From contig CM049317.1 of the NCBI GenBank assembly GCA_026874595.1, positions 20,667,882 to 20,731,881 of the forward strand: a stretch of 64,000 nucleotides of DNA, given 5' to 3'. Position numbers and translations under genes: made by a program. The notes beneath the pieces are model-generated. The model searched no databases and had not been told where the DNA came from. It was given only the letters and a program-made list of their open reading frames with translations. Positions 24,341 to 38,910 of this stretch are shown piece after piece; position 1 is the first letter of the stretch, and the number at the start of each line of letters is the position of its first letter. This DNA is from Sipunculus nudus. Lineage: Eukaryota > Annelida > Sipuncula > Golfingiida > Sipunculidae.

Positions 24341-27300
24341 ACTATTTGCCAAATATTAAAAGCTTGTCCACACCTTTCTGCTACTCTGAGGTTGATCTAA
24401 CGTCGTCCCAGTTCCCACATCGTGAGCTGTAATCTTGTCCATCATTGCAGGGTCAATCTGTTACACAGAAGTGCTTTTTTGTAACAAAAAGTCCTACTTA
24501 TCAAAGAAATGGCTGGTTTGAGACAAGTTAAACATAGATGATATAATTTGATTCTCGATGAACCAGACAGATATTTGTTATTTAAAATTAGAGTCCCTCA
24601 CGGTATCATATGGGTTTTCCTCTTCTTTCTTTAGGATGTCAGCTGCTGAAGTATCTTTTGTTGTTTGTTTCTTTAAGGGAAAGAATAAATATATATAAAA
24701 AAGAAAAAAAAATAGACATGAAAAATATTTTCATTATATTGCAGAGGAGACCTCACAGTGGGTGCATTATTTAAAGTAAGTTTTTAGGTCGAACAGTCAA
24801 CATTTATGCCCTAACATTTAAGACTTTCTGAAAGCTCGAAATCATGCTTGCAGAGTAGAACTCACAGGGACAATATACTAGGTTTCCGAGGATATTTTAG
24901 AATGACTTCCCTTTAAGTAAGAAATGACATTTCTTAAAAGATTTGCTTGGTCTTAAAACCAGTTTTTGGTATGCATGTAACTTACTTTTAATTCGTGAGC
25001 AGCCTTTCCCTGTAACTCCTTTTTGTGAATGGGGCTCAGAACTTCTGCCTCTAATTTTGATACTCCCTGTCAAATCAAACTATAATTCGTAATTTAATTT
25101 GTGTATGTTAAGTGGTCAGTTTCTGTGCTAATCAAAGTAATTATATACAATAGCTTTACCACTTAAATCTATTTCTAGTAGAATAAGATAAGGGGAAATG
25201 CATGGTTTTATATATGTTATTATTTCTTTTATATCCAAACCCAAACGACTGAAGAATCTAAATATGTTTTATTGATTAGACAGGATTTACAATGCATCTT
25301 TCATGATTTGTAGCAAATCCTATAATTCTTCATATCTCGCGGTTTATTTACCAAGTGATTTCGGTGCTCATGTAGATTGTTTACCGTTCATGTGAAGAGC
25401 TTACCTGTGTGACTGGAATCTTTATACTTGACTTTGTGGTTGTAACTGTGTAGTCATTAAACCCTTTGTAACCTTTTGGCTTGTGCAGAGCAAACGCAAA
25501 TTCGAGATTAAAGTCACCTGGTTCCTTGGGTCTGCTTTCATCTGGTTCCTGTTGGCTACTTTTATGTCTTGCTATAAAAGTGCTAGTCGCTTGTGTCCAA
25601 GGAAATTTCCCTGTCAACAGTTTCTCTAGTCTAAGACTCTACGGATATAAATAGAAGTATATAACATGCAAGTTAAATAAACTGACTGATGAAAAAATAC
25701 ATAATATTTATAAGGTTTGCTCAGCTACTCACCGTGGCTTTGGTTCCGATAAGATTCCACTCTTCCTTGATGTCAAATACTGCAATCTCGAGCTCGTCAT
25801 GGGCCTCTAACAGCTGAGATGGCGTTTTCAAGGGTAGGTCAGCCGCGTGAATAACAATTTGCTACAAATGAAATGCACTGTTGTATCTTCGAAAAAAAAC
25901 TTGGCTTTTTTCAAATGTTACGTTCACGCTTTATATTATCGCTCTGTACACTCTTTTAACCTATCCACTGAATCCTGGGTCCTTAATTTATGGAAGCATT
26001 TTAACTCTCATTATTTACAAGGGACAGCAGTAAAGCAGATTAAAGATCGGCTTTCGCATGAAAAGAAAGATATATGTTGTTGATTTTTTCTTAATTTTTG
26101 TTAATAAATTGTAAATATTCTTTCGCTAAACATACCAACCAAAGGATAAATGAAAAACAGTTAAAACTGGTATGACTTCAGACCTTTGATTCTTTTCTTG
26201 AATGCGTTTTTTCTTCATTTTGTCCTGTATGACTGGAGCTTTCAAGCTCAACAATCTTCTGTTTTAGGTGTTCCTTTAAAGATATTCATAATGTGACCAA
26301 ATATTTATTGTACGTACCATATATAATCTACTGAACTACAGGTTTGTCATAAATGTATTATCGCTTCGTTCTGGTATAAATAATGGCAAAAATGATTATT
26401 ATTTTATAAATCGAAGTAAAACTTCACCTTAATAATACTAGAAACAGAATAAAATGAGTGAAAGATGGTTGTAAGAATTTCAACTTCCAATGGTTCGTTG
26501 GAATCGGTTTTCGCGTCTTTTAACAGTCCAAACACTGATGCTTTGAGGTTCAGACGAGCGGGACCCTCTATTTTACACGTGATTAAAAACTCAGCAATTT
26601 GCTCAGTCTGCTGCAGTGAAATTTCAAGTTTGTCATCAAGCACTTTACAATGCGTGTTCCTTTCGCCCTGCTTTTCCTGGGGTACCTCGGACCAGTCCCC
26701 ATGTTTTTCCCTCGTATCCCCGAGTCTCTGGTAAACATTGACTGATCTTTTCATCTCAAATGCAACGAAGTGTTTTACAGTGGCGGTGATGTATTTATGC
26801 AAGAGACCGGTTGATTTGATCTTAATAATAGGCGCTATTATCATATGCCCTTCCGGGGTGTTCTGATCAAATTCATGAACATCCATTTTCGGCTCCACTG
26901 TGATCTCCGCCTCAACTTCAAGAGCTCCTTGAGGTACATCTAGGGTGACATCGTAATTCGGGCACTTGTAGCTCCCTCCAGAGATGTCGAACCTTTCCGT
27001 AAATCGGGGTAGGGGAGGTTTGTTGTCCATCAACAGGGTTTCCTCATCTCCTTCAGCCTTTTCTTTCCGGGCCTTTAAAAGGCATAGGAAGCAAATACTT
27101 ATTGGAAAATGCTCATAAAATCGACATATAGTTCTCACTTCTTATTTTCATCTTTACACACGATCAGATCAGAGTAAGCATGGGAAAATTTTCTTTTTGC
27201 ATGACTTTGAAATAAAACACAGTTCTAAAATGTGATAATTACGTATAAATTTGCGTATTCTATTAAAGTTAATTTTCTTTTGCTGCTGCATATCTTCGTG

Positions 27301-30300
27301 TAATCAGTATGTGAATGAGCAATCTGACATTTTATTACAAGGGACACGGGTGCCGTTCAAATAGGTATGTGGTACATATATTGAATATTTACGTGGTATA
27401 CAATTTGTCTATTATGGGGGTGGAAGAAAATATAAAGGAAACGAAAACGTAATCAAATACGTTTAATACAAGATACATTATTACGAGCGGCATTATTCTT
27501 GTTTAATGTACGGAATAAATATAAAAAACATATATACATTTCTGATTTCGTCTATTTTCGTCATGATCCATTTCCTCTGGTAAACTGCTATGCCCGCAAC
27601 AATAAGGATAAGGAAGAGAAAGATCAGCCCAACAGCGAGGCCTGCTTTGTTTTCACTCCTTGCTGATCTCATGAAAATACACGAAAGTCAAATATCGTTG
27701 TAACAATTTAAGTAATAGTTCACAAAAGACATTTCATAAAATAATAAATTAAAGCCAGATAGAACAAATATTGATTATTGTGGTGAACGTATATCCTAAT
27801 ATGTATATTGAATATTCCTGCTATAATTCATCTATACACGGGATGATCGCTTTGAATGCGATTCTACTTTATAAAATGATAGTATAGTTGCTAGATAGGA
27901 CAATTGATAAACGTTTTACTCGTTCAGCGATAATACAACTATATTCCATATAATATGGAATATTTAGTGAGAGTCTCATCCCATCTCTTGTTATCATATG
28001 CTCAAAACTTTAGAGTGTGAAAAGCACCTGTTGGAGGAGCACCAGTGGTCATCGCGGGATCTGCTTCCTGAGGTGGTTTTGGTGTAACAAACTCATATTC
28101 TGGAAAGAAATTGCATGATTTTATAGAAAAAAAAATATTTTGGTAACGCCTATCCCACCGTGTACAGGCGTTTTGTTTCTTTTATATCCACGTTTTATGT
28201 GGGCCTGCCAAAACTATCCAAAAATAACCCCTGGTGGCATTGTGGAAGGACCAGAGGTTTGAAAAGGGCATTGTCAAGTTGTGAACGTTCACATATGCAA
28301 CCATCCATTTTAGATTACTTAGATTCCTGAGTGACAACAAAGCCGCATATACTGTCCATGCTAACAGTCTGTTGATAAAACAGCCTCATTAATTAGTCAC
28401 AGAGGCGTTCTAAGACAGCTCTAAACCTGAAAAAATTTGCAGTTCATTAATGCATATGTGGATTAAACCAGAAATCATATGTACATGTATTCTACAGAAA
28501 TGGTAGGTGAATAGCTGGCTTACAATGAAATATTCAAATTCATGAAAAATTCTATCATTACAACTGCATTCGCGGGAAGGTAAGATTTTAAATATATGGG
28601 ATATGGTACCATAAGCTGAAATACATTATAAAAGATATGCCATTGACCATTTTTCTATTTGTCTTACTTCATAGAACATTAGTGACAATATATAACTTTA
28701 AATTCTGTTTACATTTTTGTTTTCAGCCATACTCATGATACCTTGATTCTGAAGACAGAGGGCAGGCCGTTCTACATTACAACCTGATGATCTCCAGAAA
28801 TAACGCCTCTGCTCAGCGTCCTTTGCTATTACTGCGCAGTCGTGGGTCTTGTTCGGGAAACCGGGAGCCCAGTACGGTTTAAAGCTCTTATCCTCTATGT
28901 GTGATAAAATATAGTGTTTATGAGATAATTCTCATTCTGAATGAAGCCTCCAATAAAAAGGATACAATATATATCTATGGAGATTTAAATGAATAAGTCA
29001 GTACCCTCTTAACCATATGGCTCCATTTATCAATAACAATTGCTGAATAATAAAACGATCCTTTCAGCTAAATGTTATAAGATTGCTATTCTGATAAACA
29101 TATGATATGCACAACCTTTTGAAACACCAATAGTCATTTATTGTAAAATTATGAATTTATATTTCATTTATTTTCCTGTTTAAGAAAAACTGAAAAATGT
29201 TACTTAATTAAGGTAAACGAAGGTTTGCAACATACCCGTTACCCCAGTAGCATTATACACCCAGTATTCGCGGACGAGACCAATCCAAAACAAGTAGCAT
29301 GGCTTCCGGTTGGACACATACCACTGGTCGTGGATGATCTGCTTTGTCTTTTGGTCTCTAATGATAGCCAAGTCCATTCCTTTTCTTTTACATTGAAAAC
29401 GGGCATCATACCAGTTTTCAACGGAACATCCATATATCAAGGCCCGTCCCTGATGGTCAATACAGGTACTCTGTGATTCCCGACTGGCTGTGCACGTACC
29501 TAAATTTATGAAACTAGAATATACCCATATCAGTACGTGCATCCACACTTTTCTTAAATTATGAATAAGCACTGACATGGCGTGCGCGTTTGAAATGCAC
29601 TGACACAAATGTGGCGACAGAATATACCCATATCAGTACCTTGATCCACACTTTTCTGAAATTATGAGTAAGCACTGACATGGCGAGCGCGTTCGAAATG
29701 CACTGACACAAATGTGGCGAGGGGTGAGATGTTCCGCGTCCAAAATCGTCCAAACGATTAACCCGCAACATGATTCACTTGTGCCAAAATTGCCGATATG
29801 GGCAGTGGTGAGATGTTCCCGGTCTAAATTCGCCCCCGAGGTTAACCCACAACAACTCGTCCCAACGATTTATCCGCAACATGATTCACTTGTGCCCAAA
29901 TTGCCAATATGGGCAGTGGTGAGATGTTCCCGGTCTAAATTCGTCCCCGCGGTCAACCCACAACAACATTCATTTGTGTTGACCTAGCGGACTGCTTAGA
30001 AAAGGCCGACGCCTAGTGAATGTTTGGCAGACTATGTCAGGTTTGATTTGATTGGTTAGCGAGAGGAGATTGAGGACGACGTGGGCGCACTATGTGAGAA
30101 TGGCCATGGCACAGCGCAGGTATTAAACCCATAATATTTTTATCGATTTTGAGGCCATTTCTTTACCAAACGCCTAAAAAATATAAACTCGTTCTTCCCC
30201 GGACCAAGATGCACCCTCCCACGAAGTTTGACGACCGTGCGATCCCTAGCCTGCGAATGAATCCGCACAGACAAACAGATTCCCGTGAATTATAGTATGA

Positions 30301-33300
30301 TGAAGGCACAACTGGTAATCAGCAAAATCCGTAATATTGCCAGGATCTTGAAATAAGTGAGTGTATGCAATGATGATTGACTGAAGGTATTAAAAGCTTA
30401 TTAAGTGCTCCGGTTGGAAGGGTCTGGGACCCATTCCCTAGGGGCTCCCTTGGCGTAATATTGAATTGAATTCGAAGCCAAAGATGTCATTCAGCCCAGC
30501 CAAGATACAAGTGCAGCCAGCAAGCCCGAGGGGGCAAGTAGAGATTCAAAAAGCCCAGAGCGGAAACGCGTACGTCTTTCAATGGGCGCTTGAGCTCGAA
30601 CAGCGCCCCATAATTCATCGCTAGGACACTTCGTATACGTAAAACATTTATCGTCTTAAAAAATATGCTATATATATGCAGGAAATATAGAAATCACGAT
30701 GAAAGGATTGTTTGTCACGGTTGAACAACAGACCTGTCCAACCACATACGCGACACCTGTCGGTGACGACTGACAGCGAATGTGACACGAGAAAGATCAT
30801 ACTTTGTTTTATCTCATTATGTAAAATACATATGTATAACTTTCTAAAAAATGTTATAAATCCTTTATATATCTAAGAAACCAAGACAACCAAATATTAT
30901 ATAATACATAACTGTAATATTAAACTCAGAACCTAATATGTATTTGTTAAACATAATATTATAAAGTGTATAAGGTAAAATCATGTTTACACCTCATGTT
31001 TTAACTAAATTTATTGTTTTCCGAGTTTTTCTTATTAAAAAGGCAATGCATTCTCACGTTGACAGACAGACATGTATTGTGTGCACCTACATTTCTGACT
31101 GGCAGATATACCAGTATATATTTATATTATCCGGAGAGGGTGTTTAAGTACTTTGGACGTATTTAGGTCAAGCTCCAAACGCTGAACAATCTAACTTAAT
31201 TTGATAATATGAATTGATATAATTAATGTGTAAATGTCGGACCTTTCTTGTAAGTGCGAGATGCATGGTGTATCTGATACTCTAGAATGGTAATTCTTTT
31301 TTGATGAGTTTTGAATTTTCAAAATGAGTTTTGATTCAGCGGTATGAAATAAAGTGTTTATAGACCCTTCTTGAACGTTTTAAAAGCTAAGATCGACTTG
31401 AGATGTAGAAGCGGCGCGTATGTTAATGTGCAACTCTTTTGCCGAATCGAAATACTCCTCGTAGGGTATTCCATTAATACGAATCCACGAACAGAAATAA
31501 ATTGAAAAAATTACAATATAACCTTATTGGCGTAGATGAACAGCGACAGACAAACAAAAGCACAGTGCTCAGTGATCCTGTCAACAAGAAAAACTACAAA
31601 CACGGATTAAAACATAACCTCCTTGGCTTAGTGGAACAGCAGCTAACAAACGAAAGCACAGTGCTCGGTGATCCTGCCAACAAGAAAACATACAAACTCG
31701 GATAAAAACATAACCTCCCTGCAGAGGCGCTCTTTCTGCCTTGCCCGTTGTAATTGTCACATCGCTATGTTTTCCTGTTGCGATTTTGTCAGTTCTTACC
31801 GTTGAATTCACAGATGTATCCCAAGTGATCCAAAGTACAGTTGTCTACCTCCACGGCCTTGTCTCTATTGTGGAATAGTCCGCAGTCCATGTAGTCCCTC
31901 CAAGGCTGCTTGGCGAAGATATGGCCTAAAAAAACAGGGTCAATCACGCTCTGCTTTATGTAATATTCATGGAATACATACAGAGAATACGACCACCACT
32001 TAAAATTGGGTTATATTGTTTAAATCAAATTGAAGGACATCCAATAATTTACTTTAATGTAGGCTCACATTTATGATGTTATTATGAGTCAATAGACACG
32101 TATAATATCCTGACGATATCCAAAATTTAACGATTCTTTTAGAAATAGGACAAAAATCTAATTTGATGCCGGGATTATTTGATTATCACTGTGGCAAAAT
32201 TCTTCCTCCTATTCCCTTGAAAAGTAAATGGGATGAAATGCTGTTTGTCCTACCCCCTCCCTAAAGATTTAAGGAGTTATGAAGCGGACCGGTTGGGTCC
32301 AAAATTCTGGTCTGGACAGGACCGGACTGCTTAAACAAAATACCAGACCTATGATCCTTGGACAAGACCAGTCTTGCTCAATCAATTTACTTGCTTGTGC
32401 TATAGAGCAATTTGTTTCACACGTTAAGTTCCAACTGATAACCTTACCAGACGTCCTCTAGACAAAGTAGGATGCTTAAAATTAAAAATAAATGTAGTGG
32501 ATATAGTTCTTAATAAGAGGTGACACAGAAGACCTGAGAGCAAAAGGGAGATAATATATGCATGAGGATTTATAGGGTCTTGAACACATTTATTGTTTCA
32601 TTTATTTGGTAAAACTTAATTTTTCATTGACGGTTTTTAATTCATAGTATGCATTTGCGGGTTATTCATGGAAACAAGCAGGGGTTGTAACTAATTAGTT
32701 ATGAATGCTATTTCTCCAGATTCTCTCATACTATAAATGTATTAAATACATGGACAAGAGCGTTTGGACCGGGCCGCCCTTAGTATTGGACTGCCCATAG
32801 ATGGAAAGAACCGGACCGTATCTCCATCCCCCAGTCTCTAGATAAAAAGGCTTATGGAAAAGATGATACCCCCGTAAAAAGTTTGAACGTTCTTCCGTTA
32901 ATATATATATGCATAAGTCACAATGAGGAACAGCATGTTTTTGCTTTAATATATTGACATATTAGGCCAATAAAATTGGAAACAACGAATAAACTTTTCT
33001 ACGATATCGATTTAACCAGGCTATTGGGAACTCTTACTTTCTAATTAGTGCATTTGTCTTATTCCTTTGAAAGGATATCATGATCATGTGTCATTGATGC
33101 AGATTAAATTTCCTTTTTCATATGAACAACTATCAGAAGATAAGCAAATTCTTGTTTTTATTTTTTCAAAGAAGAATAATATCACTCGCTCTGTATTTTT
33201 CTGTGTCATTGAATAAGAAAAATATATATCTTTTGTGGTGCGACCTGTAAAGCCAAATCTTCATTCTTTCAACCTACCAACAGGTTTGCCATCCACCCAC

Positions 33301-33845
33301 ATCCATACATCGAACTTTCTCCGTTTCAGAGGTAGCCATGTTTCTGTAATTTGTTGGTCTGACATTGCCTTCTCGATCCTCTTGATGTTCTTGTCTCCCT
33401 GGTACACAGGCAGGCCGTAACCAGCTCCAGGATCTGAACATTCCCGGGAGCTCCTCTCATAAGTGGCGGCGGCGATTTTCGTGAAATCCTTTTCTGGAAC
33501 TTATTTAAGGCACATGAATTGTACTTGGTAAAATATCACTCCTTATTAAAATAGAGGGAGGTGATTTCTTTTCGGGGCATATCAATTGGTCAAAATGAAT
33601 TTAGAATATATATTGTCCAGCATATAGACACGTTCATCATCCGTATATGATTCTGAGTTGCTTACTAAACGTTACTGTATATTTAATCTTTATTTCATCA
33701 TGAAATATTTACGTTATAAATTGAAAATGATAATAATGGCAAAATATAATTTGATAATCGGATACAAAATAAATATGAAATATATAATAACACTAATAGA
33801 AACTAACAAATAAATAAAACTAATTTTCATATAATAAAATGATAC

Positions 33846-33894
<49 letters not shown>

Positions 33895-36800
33895 CATCTC
33901 TGTTTGTGTTTGTGTGTGTGAAATATTTATGAAATAAATGTCAATATCTTTCCATTTAGAACCGAGTGAAACCAGTCACATAGACATAAACTATAACGGT
34001 GTAATATCACGCTTTGCATAAGATATGTATTACCCCTTACACACTCTAAAGCTTTTTGACACCATTTTGCCAAAACGGTTTGAATTCAGCTCAGCAGGTG
34101 GTTTTTACCCCTTTTGAATGCGAATCGTTTTATCCGCTTTGATAGAGTGTCGTGTAACCGTTCAAGTACGGCGTGGATCCAGCTTTCAAGCAGCAACTCA
34201 GTTAAGCGAATGCTTGTGACAAGATGTTGTTGCATTGTTCCACATGTGAAATGAACAACCCTTGCACTGATGCTCTTTCGGAACGTACAACACGGATTTA
34301 AATCAATTTGGCCAAACCGCTTTGCCCAAATCGGTCTGAAAACGTTTTGTGGGTGTTAGGGGCATAACGATTATAAGTATATCAACATTAAAGCTTCGAA
34401 TTGGCACCGTTGGCCTTGTTTATCTATGATATAAGTGACCTTCCGTTACTAATCCCGTACACCTGATATGTGTTGGCATGGCGATACGTCTGATGTATAT
34501 TTACCATGCAATGACATTTTCCTCCATGAACTGAGTTTATTTATTCACGATTATGTTCTAATATGTTTTGTACTGAGCGTTTGCCTTTGCTGGAAAACTA
34601 CTGGTACCACAACACAATAGTGTACTTATTTTTATACAAGGCACACTCAGTGTGAACCATCTGTTCACATACAGCATATGTATGTCAAGCAGGTCAACGT
34701 CCTCACTTCAGATGGTGCATCGTATACATGGGAACTTGACGTCAACATTTAGTACCACAGCTGATAAGAAAGCATTTCACTCCACTCTCTACAAATGCTG
34801 TGCATATGTACATTGCACATATCATTAAGTCTTTGAATGGTGTTGTTGAAGCTAATGTTTTTTTATAAATCACCTGTTGAATCAAACTGTAAAGGGTCGT
34901 TAACCCCTGAAATAATATTTGTATTAACTCAATCCATTAGTTCATTTTGACTGAATACAAAGTTACCTTGTTAACCATTCCCGGGCACTGACTTATTTTA
35001 TCCAGTTCATCTGTTTAAACTTTTATATGGCTCTGTGTGCGAATACACATTGATAGCGTGAGTCGTATGTGCTATAAAAAGAGTGCCTTACCAGAGGACT
35101 CATGTTGAGCATGCTTGACAATTTACAAACAAGGAAACACATAGTAGAAACAAAGAAAATAGTGGAGTTTCATCAATGTTGAGTTGAGAAGTTGCACGGG
35201 AGAACTACCAGATGGCGCACCTGATATATATACATGAAAACTGATTTGAAGTTGTGCTTGATGCCATTACATACCTTAATTTCATTTAATCAATCCCTTG
35301 TTTGGTGATAATAAAAAAAAATTAAACATTATTTGTATATTGATCGTAACAAAAAAAAAAGAGCTTTTTCACGTGCATTTATACATTTTCTGGCTTTTTA
35401 GGTACATTTCCATGATACTTGGGAAAATTTTGCCTCGGAAATATAATGAAATGTTTCTGTGACGTATTTTAAGCACAAGCTGATAGTAGACGCGCCACAA
35501 ATCCTACATGGCCATGTTGACAAACAGAAAAAGAAAACGTGACCAAAAGTGGTTGATTACACATGTGCGAGCGATGAAATGTCAGTGGTTTTTATATCTG
35601 AGATTACGTGAAGTAACACCACATTAAGACAACTACAAATCCGCTTCGTCTTTTTTGGGCGTGTTTGGAATAGGACAAGCAGCTATTTTACCTCCCTTAA
35701 AATAAAACTGGGTATAAACAAAACTGACAGCCTATGTACCGTGGGATCGAAATGGGAAAGGAAATGAAGAACGAAATATTACAAAGACTCATTAATCGTT
35801 ATCTACAAGCAGACATTTTCTTACCATCGCGAAAACCATAAATTATAATGACATATGGATTTGAGTTATGTAACGTAAACTTCTGTTATACATGTATTTA
35901 ATCGATTTTCCAATAAGCATGTGGTAAAGGGTTAACAGTCATCATATTTCTAATCTGACTAAAAGTGGCCGCCGATATGAATGATAGGTTCTTGGTAAGA
36001 AACAAAAAAAAAAGACTAACTACTGCAATAATTTGTTACCCGAAAGTCTGTTTCCAGAGTGTGTTTGATAAATTGAGCACAAGATTATAGATACAACAAT
36101 TATATTTTATTGTGTAATACATTATAATTATTAAGTTGATGTACGGGTGAAATTTACCACACCGAGAAGAGGTATTAAATAATAACTTCCACAGTTTACC
36201 TTTTACAATGAAATCTAGATAATACACTTATGAAAAACAAATAACATCCAGTTGGATAACAAACTGCCCCAGACTGAGGATTGATAACGCCATATTGCTG
36301 ATGTACATTTACCAATGACCCCCTAACCCAGGTGCAAAATGTGAAAAGTCGATTGTCACATACGGATTTTCGTCTTTTTCTTAAAATGGGACCTGGTTGA
36401 AAGGCAAGAGTATTAAATCGAAATTCATCAGTAACGACAAATGACATACATTTCTAATTTCATACCCACAACGTCAAATATGTTTTCTTAGAAGATCTTT
36501 CTTTTAAAAATTGTTATTATAAAATAAGTTGGGCTTTTATTCTCGTGAAAATTAATCCGTATACATGCAAAATTTGCATATTAAACATGAAACGTATGTG
36601 AAAGGTAAGTTAAGAAAAAAATGCCAGGGGATATTCTCATGTATTTTTACACAGACCTACTGAAAATTTGCTACGACTGCTACGAGAATTATTGAGAATT
36701 ATTCGTTTTGTACATGAAATTAAAATTTCATATAAGTTTTAAGAAAGCAAATAACTTTGATGAGATACGAGGATTACTTTTATTTCATCCAACAGACAAT

Positions 36801-37561
36801 TTCATAAGTCTGCGGGATATACATTTGTCATGCATTATTTAAATCCCGAAAGATCAAGGTATATTTAGCTACTGCCATGCGGCTTATTAAGTGTCATTTT
36901 ATATTGATCAGAACATTTGCCTTCACTTTAGCACTACAGGCTCAAGGTCACATGACACAATGGTGTACCTATATATAGCGCGCTTTCACTGTGAGCAGTC
37001 TGTTAGACCATACAACCATATGTATGTCAAGCAGGTCAATGTCCTTGCTTCAGCTTAAACCTCTGTTAAACCATCCTGTTTACACGGGCCTTGACGGTAA
37101 TAAGTAGAACACAAGCCGTTAAACAAATGATTTATTCTATCGGGAACAAAGTCTTATAAAAGTATATATTTGTACATGACTACCGAAAAAGTAAGCAATA
37201 GTGAATCTTAATGTTATGTTATGTACGGCCTGTAGAAAAAATTGTTATAACACGGTGTGCTTTTAAGGGTTGGCTCTCAGCTGAATATTACACATTACTG
37301 ATTTTTTATATTTTGGTAGCACAAAAGTTCGATAGAACAACTCTTTTGGCTGTGTTTTTTTTGTGTAAGCATCAGTTCTCATTCCTAATTTTTCAAACTA
37401 TAAGAATCACTGTTTACGAATCGAACCTTAAAGTCTAAATGGAAATAAATGAAATACGGCATAATATTTTCTTCACAGAGAGAATATAATTGTAAAGTTA
37501 ATTCTGAAGTTTGCCAAAAGGACTCAGAAGTTTATGAAATAAACATACATATTAATTTGAG

Positions 37562-37604
<43 letters not shown>

Positions 37605-37992
37605 TTAATCATTAACAACTACTAGACAATTCTTGCCATCGCGCTAAACATATATTTTCAATTGACGTATATAGAACTGAATGTTGTTATGTAGAGCAAG
37701 CTTCCTTTATGTAAGGGTTTTATCGAATTTTAAATATACAATTGTGATAGGTTCATAGTTAAACTCAAACAAAGAGACTAACGTCTACATTAATATGTAA
37801 CGCAATTGAGATAGTGATATACTGTCTGTTTCAATACACCAATATATCGAGATATATCAATAAGTTGATATGGTAACAGGTACGCGCTATCGTTGGATCG
37901 AGGAAGCACAAAAACAAAATATTTTGGCCTTTAAAGACTTTTAAAAAGTATAAAAATGTCGAATGTTCGGCTTGGTGAAGAATATATGTATG

Positions 37993-38040
<48 letters not shown>

Positions 38041-38866
38041 ACATGCGCCGTATTTTCCTTTGTTCTACCTTTACGTTCAAATCTGCTTGCATCACAGGGT
38101 CATGAAAAGTGACCAAGCAAGTGACCTTGCATGGCGACTTTCCAAATATGGCAAAGACCTGGTGCGTAGCCAAAAAAAGTGAGACGCGTGATCTTCGAAC
38201 AAGGAGGCGGGGCATGTGGGACAAATCAGTTATAGCCCAATGAAATGTAATGCAAGCCATGAGATTTGCTTGGCTTGTGTCAAGCATGGCAGGCGAGCCT
38301 AAACGGCCTGCCAAGTGACACAAGCCTCGCAAACCTCACGGCTTGCATAACATTTCATTGAGCTATAACCAATACATATATACATTTTTCGGTGCTTCAT
38401 AAAGAGACGGAGCCGTGACAAACCCGACTCCGTATAGACAATAAATTGGGCTGGTAAACCTGCTTGAAAGCCAGTAATCTGGCCTTAATGTCAGATGGCC
38501 GCTATGGTGCTAGACGAGACGAAACGTTTTATCCATGGTAGAGAAATATACGTATTATCAATGGTCCGAAAAATGCCTTTGGGATATTGCTATGTAGTTT
38601 TTAGTCCACTAAAAGGAGCCTTACTTTTACCGTGTGAGCATGTTAATATATATACATATATACCCTGGTTTCTTAGTATCATAATAACACGTTTACAGTG
38701 AAATCATTAAAAGTGTGTATGCATTGGGGCCTGAGTTCCGGGCAAATTACCAGATATGATAAAATCTGCTTCAAATGCTGTCGATCAGTATGGTAAATAT
38801 TGTCATTAAGGATATTCTCAGCAAACTTTTATCCTGATCGCTCTTAGACTGAATGTGTGTTGTATA

Positions 38867-38910
<44 letters not shown>

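Noticed and set aside
26465-26734. Plus-strand frame over the ZU5 exon (and 58044-58332 in gene B)
   Set aside because: Shadow of the minus-strand ZU5 exons, whose frame is conserved between paralogues.
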